Shown here: piece after piece, positions 58,801 to 64,000 of the stretch
Position numbering within the stretch: the stretch's first letter is position 1
Layout of the letters: the number at the start of each line of letters is the position of its first letter
Source of the DNA: Magnolia sinica
Taxonomy: Eukaryota > Streptophyta > Magnoliopsida > Magnoliales > Magnoliaceae
Length of the DNA: 64,000 nucleotides
NCBI RefSeq assembly: GCF_029962835.1
Contig: NC_080582.1
Span: 24,374,032-24,438,031, forward strand
Direction: 5' to 3'
The notes under the pieces: generated by a model
The model's input: the letters and a program-made list of their open reading frames with translations, nothing else
Databases searched by the model: none
What the model was told of the DNA's origin: nothing
Program-made: the position numbers and the translations under genes

Positions 58801-59276
58801 AAAGAGTTCCCTTTGGTGGCAACATGGCTCCAAAACACGTTTGTGAGACAAATGGAAAAATCGAATTAAAGATTTAAAAATGATCATTCTATAAGATTAA
58901 AGTACCAAGACTTCAATTGGGGGGGTGGGGAACAAAAACAACAAATTAGCAAAAATATGACACTTAAAAAAGAATAGATCTCTTTCAAAAGATTTACGTA
59001 GAACTTCAATGAGAGCAAGTTATACCTTTATTTGGCTCAATGCTGAAAGCTTAAGGCCAGTCATATCCAAAACCTTCAGGCATGTGCCAATATGCCGCCC
59101 TTGCTTCTTTGTTGCAGAAGGCTACAACATAAACTAACAGTGAGTAAAAATGTGACTACAAAAGCTCACTAGTATGGTCTTCTTTTAAACAACAAGCACA
59201 AAAGCATTACACCTACCAAAACTACACGATCTCGGTACTCGTTAATTTGGATGTGTGACTGCACATAATAGTGGAC
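43498..59276 (-). CDS. SEC14-like (CRAL-TRIO) phosphatidylinositol-transfer protein, 3' part of gene
   Basis: A minus-strand gene with five visible exons: 59217-59276, 59026-59121, 47002-47103, 46389-46469 and 43498-43815 (stop TGA). Each is a whole number of codons (20, 32, 34, 27, 105 plus stop) with GT/AG borders. The family binds and exchanges phosphatidylinositol and phosphatidylcholine between membranes. The visible part covers the second half of the CRAL-TRIO lipid-binding domain (QINEYRDRVVL, KVLDMTGLKLSALSQIK, DDLNYPEKTETYYIVNAPYI, FSACWKVVKPLLQERTRRKV) and the conserved C-terminal tail. From memory it matches the single-domain Arabidopsis At1g55840 type closely. The start and about 110-120 N-terminal residues lie beyond 64000. 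Every visible exon is open and intact, so the gene is probably functional despite an 11.9-kb transposon-filled intron. Confidence 0.92.
43912..44234. mobile_element. hAT-type MITE with perfect 8-bp target duplication
   Basis: TAGGGCTGCGACATGGG at the left and TGCACCCATA at the right are diverged inverted ends. Perfect duplications aatcaaac flank it (43904-43911 and 44235-44242). The interior is CGGGTTGGGTT-rich. It lies in the last SEC14 intron and is related to 38250-38914. Confidence 0.85.
44235..45910. other. Intron sequence with simple repeats
   Basis: Contains (TTC)n plus poly(T) at 44413-44457 and a 49-bp tandem duplication starting at 45492 and 45541 (TTCAGGTCTTGCAGGA.AC). Between about 44770 and 45400 the words GGTTCAACC and ACCGGT recur, suggesting a MITE whose ends I could not define. 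No exon is seen here. Confidence 0.5.
45911..46372 (-). mobile_element. 3' end fragment of an RTE-type LINE
   Basis: Matches the 3' part of the LINE at 48803-51990: CATCTAAGCC.TAACGCAACTA (tail with ATGATG repeats on the minus strand), CCATTCCACTCTATCAAGGG, TTTTAGAGCCTTCAACTTGT and CATTGCACATGACCAAACCA. It is 5'-truncated, as usual for LINEs. It ends within about 16 bp of the donor of the exon 46389-46469. Confidence 0.75.
46389..46469 (-). CDS. SEC14-like gene, exon for VVKPLLQERTRRK segment
   Basis: 27 codons, acceptor GGCAG before GTTGTG and donor GTAGAC after GAGTTGTTGAAG. It reads VVKPLLQERTRRKVQVLQGC then GRDELLK, the end of the lipid-binding domain. An RTE LINE fragment ends about 16 bp beyond the donor. 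Confidence 0.93.
46917..47024 (-). repeat. 54-bp tandem duplication spanning an exon end and its 5' splice site
   Basis: Units 46917-46970 and 46971-47024 are identical as far as I can read. The right unit contains the true end of exon 47002-47103 and its donor GTGAGTATCC; the left unit repeats 23 exon bases and a second donor at 46947. Next to it is a (TA)n run at 46883-46906. Use of the second donor would add a TGA stop. Confidence 0.93.
47002..47103 (-). CDS. SEC14-like gene, exon for the DDLNYPEKT segment
   Basis: 34 codons, acceptor AATGCAG before CTATTGACC and donor GTGAGTATCC after TGTTGGAAG. It reads LLTIISTIDDLNYPEKTETY then YIVNAPYIFSACWK, the central part of the CRAL-TRIO domain. 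The last 23 bases and the donor are duplicated downstream (46917-46970). Confidence 0.93.
47104..47913. other. Start of the 11.9-kb intron, no element identified
   Basis: AT-rich intron sequence with a poly(A)-rich run at about 47293-47333. No coding or paired repeat ends are seen. Confidence 0.45.
47914..48172. mobile_element. hAT-type MITE of the GTAACGG family
   Basis: The left end TATGGTGTGTCGTAAC and the right end ATTACACAATACCTTG match the ends of 55672-55971 in inverse order. The interior consists of GTAACGG / CCGTTAC words, so it folds strongly. The target duplication (gatgta/gatgtg) is unclear. Confidence 0.65.
48338..48525 (+). mobile_element. Short Copia-type LTR candidate
   Basis: Starts TGTGAGGCCTATGG, contains CATTATAAAATAAGAG as a TATA-like box and ends TATTCACA. 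It is followed by CTGTATCATTAGAG, which resembles the tRNA-iMet primer-binding site TGGTATCAGAGC. It could be the 5' LTR of the Copia element whose integrase lies at 52290-53120. No second LTR was found. Confidence 0.4.
48803..51990 (-). pseudogene. RTE-type LINE relic (endonuclease end, reverse transcriptase, C-terminal domain)
   Basis: Minus strand from about 51990: end of the AP endonuclease domain (HLITSKIVSYTSQIDFFLL, near 51800), a linker, reverse transcriptase with AYGRVPRELIWWVLGKKG (near 50560), PWSMLFVDDIVLIDK-like near 50330, ELWRGVLEFKG, and MDEWRDE. The C-terminal part (49447-49812) contains RHRWFGHMQQRP and QVEGSKRTRG. The 3' tail (GGCTTAGAAGACGATGATGG) is at 48803-48825. Stops break every frame. 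A hAT element (48862-49608) is inserted near the 3' end. Confidence 0.8.
48862..49608. mobile_element. Non-autonomous hAT element (CAATGTTTTAAATATCG family), copy 1
   Basis: Inverted ends CAATGTTTTAAATATCG (left) and CGATATTTAAAACACTG (right), with perfect 8-bp duplications gttccatc (48854-48861 and 49609-49616). It is 747 bp long and holds no transposase frame. The interior has GTATCGCA / TATCCCA words at both sides and an AT-rich centre. It splits the RTE LINE, so it is younger. Confidence 0.85.
51991..52289. other. Intron sequence, possible small MITE
   Basis: After a poly(A) run (52028-52044), words GGCATATTGGCCTGTATTGG and GCATAATGGCCAATACAAC at about 52068 and 52170 are partly inverted copies. 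This suggests a small MITE, but ends and duplication are unclear. Confidence 0.3.
52290..53120 (+). pseudogene. Copia integrase relic, plus strand
   Basis: Plus-strand translation across frames: LGQMSLKSLKLLF (gag-pre-integrase HxxH region), FYLIHSDM.GPATKNSFLI, DYYSRFT, KTFHKMIFTQF, TERKNHHLLEVTRSI (NGV.ERKNRHLLE motif), then GPLKNTLEPQALICIFLG and CKCYCPLTRERCISKDANFF (the GYKCY..TRR.YISRDV motif). Integrase core only. Stops and frameshifts are present; no LTR is directly attached. Confidence 0.75.
55672..55971. mobile_element. hAT-type MITE of the GTAACGG family with perfect 8-bp duplication
   Basis: Ends CAAGGTATTCCGTAAC and the reverse complement CATGGTGTGCCGTAAAG. Flanking duplications ctcgggtg (55664-55671 and 55972-55979) are identical. 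The 300-bp interior is made of GTAACGG / CCGTTAC words on both sides of a short T-rich centre. Inserted in the L1 RT. Confidence 0.88.
56151..56290 (-). repeat. 70-bp tandem duplication in the L1 relic
   Basis: Units start CCTTTCCTTCAATTC at 56151 and 56221, with one visible difference (ATCTAGC/ATCCAGC). Confidence 0.92.
56349..57090. mobile_element. Non-autonomous hAT element, copy 2 (inverse orientation to copy 1)
   Basis: Ends AAATGTTTTAAATATCGACG and CGATATTTAAAACATTG; flanks cctagaaa (56341-56348) and cctagaac (57091-57098) agree in 7 of 8 bases. It is 742 bp with the same interior as copy 1 in reverse order (AACCGATATGTATCCATATC near the right end). Inserted in the L1 endonuclease/RT linker. 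Confidence 0.85.
57951..59025. other. Distal part of the large intron, unclassified
   Basis: Possibly the 5' part of the L1, but no domain is recognised. A diverged tandem pair of about 62 bp (TGACAGTA..ATGAAGCTCCCCAAA type) lies at 58626-58746. The plus-strand frame near 57923-58162 has no recognisable product. Confidence 0.35.
59026..59121 (-). CDS. SEC14-like gene, exon for the KVLDMTGLKLS segment
   Basis: 32 codons, acceptor TTGTAG before CCTTCTGCA and donor GTATAAC after AGCCAAATAAAG. It reads PSATKKQGRHIGTCLKVLDM then TGLKLSALSQIK. The downstream intron is the 11.9-kb one. Confidence 0.93.
59217..59276 (-). CDS. SEC14-like gene, exon for the QINEYRDRV segment
   Basis: 20 codons (VHYYVQSHIQINEYRDRVVL), acceptor ATGTAG and donor GTAGGTGTAATG. 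A normal 95-bp intron separates it from the next exon. The upstream exon was not found before 64000, so the intron to its right exceeds 4.7 kb. Confidence 0.92.
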
Positions 59277-60169
59277 CTACATTGGAAGATAAACATTCAA
59301 TTGAGATATTAGGAAAGGAGGGCATTGCTGAGAAATGCTGGAAATATCCTAAAATAAGGTGGAGATATGTATGAACTAAGGAATAAGCTTATTAGCTGCA
59401 CAATGCAGATTCAAATTCATGAGATGTGCTCGAGAATCACCAAATATGCATCTTGATAAGCGCAACATCATCATTATAACAATGTTTTCTCCAAAAAGAA
59501 ATTATTGTTTTCCTGAGTGAATAACTTATGTTCTACCTTGTTTTTCACAAACAATGGCAAACAATAAAGAAGAAAACAAAAACAAAAACTGGTTATTTTG
59601 AAACAAAATCAGTATATCTCAAAATCTCATGAGAGGTTTAGTTTTCACAAAATCAGGACTTTGTTAACTATTTGGACAAGGTCTTTCTATTGAGTCAAGC
59701 TGACTTTGCTAACTCCTCTTCCATCTCTGACTTGTTATCTTTTCCCTAATGATCAGTATACATTTTCTTCATGTTCACCCTATAGCATGCAAGAAAGTTC
59801 CCCGCAAGTTCTTACACTCACAACTCATCAATTAAGCCATTTAAAAACATCTGGAGAACCTTGGTCAAGTCAACTAAATATTCAAATAAAAACAATCAAT
59901 GTTTTCATAGCAGAAACAATTGCTATCTTGCTAAACCATACGGTCACATTCATGCCTAGACAACCTTAACAGGGAAGTAGGAATGCTTCAATGACACAAG
60001 GTAAAGCTGGTGTGATTGCAAACTAAAACTTAAGGGTGAAAGTTCCATAGTTGTCTTAACTTGATCCTACATCACAAATTTAATTACGTCATTTCTTTGA
60101 CCACCAAGGAACCAGAAAAATATGTTTTGGCGGGAAAATTACTCTCATAAAATTAGTTTTGTCCTACCT
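59277..60169. other. Intron sequence upstream of the 59217-59276 exon
   Basis: Intron of the SEC14-like gene. No exon, element end or notable repeat is identified. Confidence 0.45.
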
Positions 60170-60637
60170 TCCATTGAATATGTATATTCCATGCTGCGAA
60201 GATTGAGGGGATTATAAAGCTATTTCTGTTGAATGATTGTGAAGACTGTGAATCTGCTGTTGCTTGGGAAGTGCCGCTGAGACTGGGTACTGTGATCACT
60301 TGTTGAATAGAAAGTGTGTTTGTGGCTAAATATGGGGTAGGCATTAATGGCTGGGACTCCATCAGTGTTCATTCTCCAATTTGGAGAGCTATGCAATGGC
60401 CAAAAAATCCTGTCCAGCCATTTCCAATTCCAGAAATGGGAAAAAGGTGAGGTTTCTGGAAGATGTTGGTGTACTGATTTCCATTTATCAGAACTGTTTG
60501 AGGAAGTGTATCTATTTCAGATCAGAAAAGAGTCTAGGTGATGTTCTTCTTCCAATATTTGGGATATAGTTGCACAAAGCATGGAGGGAAAGCACCAACA
60601 GATTCAGGCACACGATTGGGGAAGTGTTTCTTTCAAA

Positions 60638-61575
60638 ATGTTTTCATGTATAAACAAAAAGGAAGCAGGAATGGAAGTGTGAATCCGGAGAGCGATTCGA
60701 AGCAAGAGTGACACCTGGTAAGAAGGATCATGCAGCTAAGGTTTGGGAGGACAGGAGGTTTGGTTGGTGGCCAATACTCTGGCAGACTTAAATGAGAACG
60801 GAATTTTGAGTTTTGCTCAGCTTCTGACTTTCTTGCAAAGTGTTATATTCCTTGCCAGGGTGTTGACAGAAGGATTTGGGTACTGGAATGTAGTGGTAAT
60901 TTCTCCATTAATTCTATGGCTTGCTCCCTGACCACCATCCCTGCTGTTAATTCCGCATGTTCAAAGATTTGGGCAGCTCTGGTCCATTGGAAAGTGAGGC
61001 CCTTCACTTGGACAGCGGTCACAGTGAGACTCTCAACATAAATTGATCTAAAAACTTGAGGATTTGTGTGACAAATAGTTGCTGTTTATGTTTACAAAGA
61101 GGAAGAATGTTTTCATGTATAAACAAAAAGGAAGCAGGAATGGAAGTGTGAATCCGGAAAGCGATTCGAAGCAAGAGTGACACCTGGTAAGAAGGATCAT
61201 GCAGCTAAGGTTTGGGAGGACAGGAGGTTTGGTTGGTGGCCAACATTCTAGCAGACTTAAATGAGAACGGAATTTTGAGTTTTGCTCAGCTTCTGACTTT
61301 CTTGCAAAGTGTTATATTCCTTGCCAGGGTGTTGACAGAAGGATTTGGGTACTGGAATGTAGTGGTAATTTCTCCATTAATTCTATGGCTTGCTCCCTGA
61401 CCACCATCCCTGCTGTTAATTCTGCATGTTCAAAGATTTGGGCAGCTCTGGTCCATTGGAAAGTGAGGCCCTTCACTTGGACAGCAGTCACAGTGAGACT
61501 CTCAACATAAATTCATCTAAAAACTTGAGGATTTGTGTGACAAATAGTTGCTGTTTATGTTTACAAAGAGGAAGA
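60638..61575 (+). repeat. Two 469-bp tandem units in the L1
   Basis: Units begin TGTTTTCATGTATAAAC at about 60638 and 61107 and end CAAAGAGGAAGAA. They differ at only a handful of positions (for example GGAGAGCG/GGAAAGCG and CAATACTCTGG/CAACATTCTAG), which implies a recent event. Confidence 0.93.
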
Positions 61576-63240
61576 AACTGCAGTCCCCTGGGCTGTTCCT
61601 CTTACACTGTATGTAACTTCTGAGATTTGGGCTGCAGTCCTCCAAGTTTGAGGTGAGGTGGGCTGTTCCTTCCTTTTGTGGTTAGAGAGGTTAGCGACAG
61701 CTGTATGGTTCCTGTGGGGTCCCCTGGGTTGGATCCTTTGGACTATGGTTTTGTTTGCTAGTTTTTGGACAATATGATTGGAGCAAAATAACAGATTCTT
61801 CAACAGTAAGGTGCGGCCCGTGCACTTGATTGTCAAGAATATCCTCAATCAGATTTTCTTGGGGAAGGTGTATAAAAAATTCAGGGGCATTCTCATTCAA
61901 GGAAAAAAAAAAAAAAATCTTGGGACAGCAGTCACAGTGAGACTCTCAACATAAATTCATCTAAAAACTTGAGGATTTGTGTGACAAATAGTTGCTGTTT
62001 ATATTTTCAAAGAGGAAGAAACTGCAGTCCCCTGGGCTGTTCCTCTTACACTGTATGTAACTTCTGAGATTTGGGCTGCAGTCCTCCAAGTTTGAGATGA
62101 GGTGGGCTGTTCCTTCCTTTTGTGGTTAGAGAGGTTAGCGACAGTTGTATGGTTCCTGTGGGGTCCCCTGTGTTGGATCCTTTGGACTATGGTTTTGTTT
62201 GCTAGTTTTTGGACAATATGATTGGAGCAAAATAACAGATTCTTCAACAGTAAGGTGCGGCCCGTGCACTTGATTGTCAAGAATATCCTCAAGCAGATTT
62301 TCTTGGGGCATGTTCAAAGATTTGGGCAGCTCTGGTCCATTGGAAAGTGAGGCCCTTCACTTGGACAGCGGTCACAGTGAGACTCTCAACATAAATTGAT
62401 CTAAAAACTTGAGGATTTGTGTGACAAATAGTTGCTGTTTATGTTTACAAAGAGGAAGAAACTGCAGTCCCCTGGGCTGTTCCTCTTACACTGTATGTAA
62501 CTTCTGAGATTTGGGCTGCAGTCCTCCAAGTTTGAGGTGAGGTGGGCTGTTCCTTCCTTTTGTGGTTAGAGAGGTTAGCGACAGCTGTATGGTTCCTGTG
62601 GGGTCCCCTGGGTTGGATCCTTTGGACTATGGTTTTGTTTGCTAGTTTTTGGACAATATGATTGGAGCAAAATAACAGATTCTTCAACAGTAAGGTGAAG
62701 CCCGTGCACTTGATTGTCAAGAATATCCTCAATCAGATTTTCTTGGGGAAGGTGTATAAAGGCAGCTCTGGTCCATTGGAAAGTGAGGCCCTTCACTTGG
62801 ACAGCAGTCACAGTGAGACTCTCAACATAAATTCATCTAAAAACTTGAGGATTTGTGTGACAAATAGTTGCTGTTTATATTTACAAAGAGGAAGAAACTG
62901 CAGTCCCCTGGGCTGTTCCTCTTACACTGTATGTAACTTCTGAGATTTGGGCTGCAGTCCTCCAAGTTTGAGATGAGGTGGGCTGTTCCTTCCTTTTGTG
63001 GTTAGAGAGGTTAGCGACAGTTGTATGGTTCCTGTGGGGTCCCCTGGGTTGGATCCTTTGGACTATGGTTTTGTTTGCTAGTTTTTGGACAATATGATTG
63101 GAGCAAAATAACAGATTCTTCAACAGTAAGGTGAAGCCCGTGCACTTGATTGTCAAGAATATCCTCAATCAGATTTTCTTGGGGAAGGTGTATAAAAAAT
63201 TCAGGGGCATTCTCATTCAAGGAAAAAAAAAATTCAGGGC
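61574..63240 (+). repeat. Four further tandem units of about 440 bp with staggered junctions
   Basis: The block starting GAAACTGCAGTCCCCTGG occurs at 61574, 62018, 62458 and 62894. Each is followed by the same 280 bp or so up to CAGATTTTCTTGGGG and preceded by the end of the 469-bp unit. Junctions differ: poly(A)/TCTTGGGACAGC near 61920, CTTGGGGCATGTTC near 62305, and GTATAAAGGCAGC near 62760. The minus strand shows a repeated 95-codon open frame in each unit, which is a shadow. Confidence 0.93.
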
Positions 63241-63969
63241 TATTTCACCTCAGATGATGAAATCCAGTTGTAGTGAGGTTATTCATAGTGGAGTGGTTAG
63301 ATCTCAGAATCTGATTTCCTAGAAAGATCCTCCTGTTGGGCATGTGAAGGCTAATTTTGATGGTTGCTGTTGGGGAAATGCAGGGCCATCCAGCTTTGGC
63401 GCTATCATTCATGATTGGAGTGGAATTCTTACGACCAATTGGCATGAGGGACTCCAACTATGGAGTTCACCTCTGGCCCAATTATTTTCAAGGGCCACTC
63501 CAGCAATGCCATCTCCCAGGTCAGTGGCAACTTGTACCCATTGAGAATGGCCAATTTGATTAAGTTCAATGGCAACCTGTACCCTTGGAGAGTGGCTGAT
63601 TTGATTAAGAAAGTTTGTGGCCTATATGTGCTTGGAATGTCTCCTTCTCTCAAGCTCCAAGTGATGCAAATGTAGTTGCGGACTCTCTTGTAAAGCCCAG
63701 TGCTAGTAGGGAACATTTCAGTGTAATTGTTTTTTTTAGTGTGCATTTGTTTTTGTTGTTTTTTATTTTTCAGTATTTGGCTCCTGCTTCTATGTTCTCC
63801 GTTAGGTTTTCTTTTTTAATAAATTTTGCTTATCCATAAATGAAAAGAGATCTTGGAGGAAGGTTGTCAGAAAAAGAAACATAGCTCCAAAAATCTATGA
63901 TCCAAGAAGTTTTCATGAGAGATTTAGATGCTTAGTGGGCGGAAGTAGATATACTTGACTGATAATAAC

Positions 63970-64000
63970 CAATGTTTTCAATATCAGTATCGATGGATGT
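63970..64000. mobile_element. Start of a third hAT element of the CAATGTTTTAAATATCG family (cut by window end)
   Basis: CAATGTTTTCAATATCAG matches the left end of 48862-49608 with two or three changes; the rest lies outside the window. Confidence 0.45.

Larger units (their letters stand above)
60170..63750 (+). pseudogene. L1-type LINE ORF2 3' half with RNase H domain, tandemly rearranged
   Basis: Plus strand: VAKYGVGINGWDS (near 60320), NGKKVRFLEDVGV and LSELFEEVYLFQIRKES (near 60500), the region between RT and zinc finger of plant L1 ORF2. Then repeated segments encode, in broken frames, a zf-RVT-like block (VRPFTWTAVTVRLST, then SEIWAAVLQ, WTMVLFASFWTI, PVHLIVKNILNQIFLG). At 63330-63700 an RNase H domain follows (PPVGHVKANFDGCCWGNAGP, SFGAIIHDWSGIL, later DANVVADSLVKPSASREHF), as in plant L1s that acquired RNase H. 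The coding sequence ends near 63730. Numerous stops. It sits antisense in an intron of the SEC14-like gene. Confidence 0.75.

Noticed and set aside
61561-63220. Family of repeated 95-codon minus-strand frames as a tandem gene family
   Set aside because: They are antisense to a plus-strand L1 zinc-finger region and repeat only because the DNA is tandemly duplicated.

Overview
The window is nuclear DNA of a flowering plant. The evidence is one interrupted host gene with plant-type GT-AG introns, plus a dense nest of plant transposons: Copia and Gypsy LTR elements, a TRIM, L1 and RTE LINEs, hAT-type MITEs and a fold-back MITE family. The many repeats built on GGCCCACC and CCACACCGTCC are of a kind I associate with magnoliid genomes, but that assignment is a weak inference. 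I see no bacterial-type operon, CRISPR array, rRNA or tRNA gene.

Host gene. The one convincing host gene runs on the minus strand from beyond the right edge down to 43498. It is a SEC14-like (CRAL-TRIO) phosphatidylinositol-transfer protein. Five consecutive exons are visible (59217-59276, 59026-59121, 47002-47103, 46389-46469, 43498-43815), all phase 0 with GT/AG borders, giving 218 codons plus a stop. The N-terminal third lies beyond 64000. Introns are 95, 11922, 532 and 2573 bp; the 11.9-kb intron is almost entirely transposons.

Region 1-43 kb (intergenic, transposon-rich). 1-3419: LTR sequence including a SIRE-type Copia solo LTR. 3.8-5.1 kb: (TC)n and a degenerate GGCCCACC array. 5.1-7.8 kb: unclassified LTR-like DNA. 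7.8-11.9 kb: minus-strand Athila/Tat-like Gypsy element 1 (gag, PBS, LTR), with a Copia solo LTR inserted in its gag. 11.9-15.1 kb: tandem TRIM array broken by Gypsy LTR pieces and a Copia integrase relic. 15.1-20.6 kb: 3' part of a minus-strand SIRE-type Copia element. 20.6-34.2 kb: Gypsy elements 2 and 3, with a 4.9-kb solo LTR inserted in the reverse transcriptase of element 3. 34.2-37.7 kb: tandem repeats split by a 2.4-kb solo LTR. 38.2-42.6 kb: four MITE-like elements around a GC-rich island next to a heat-shock-element-like motif.

Region 43.5-64 kb (SEC14 gene and its introns). The introns hold hAT MITEs, an RTE LINE, a Copia relic, a minus-strand L1 and, at the right, a plus-strand L1 with an RNase H domain whose 3' half has been amplified in tandem. 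All transposon coding regions seen are broken by stops or frameshifts. Nesting order can be read at several sites from target-site duplications.
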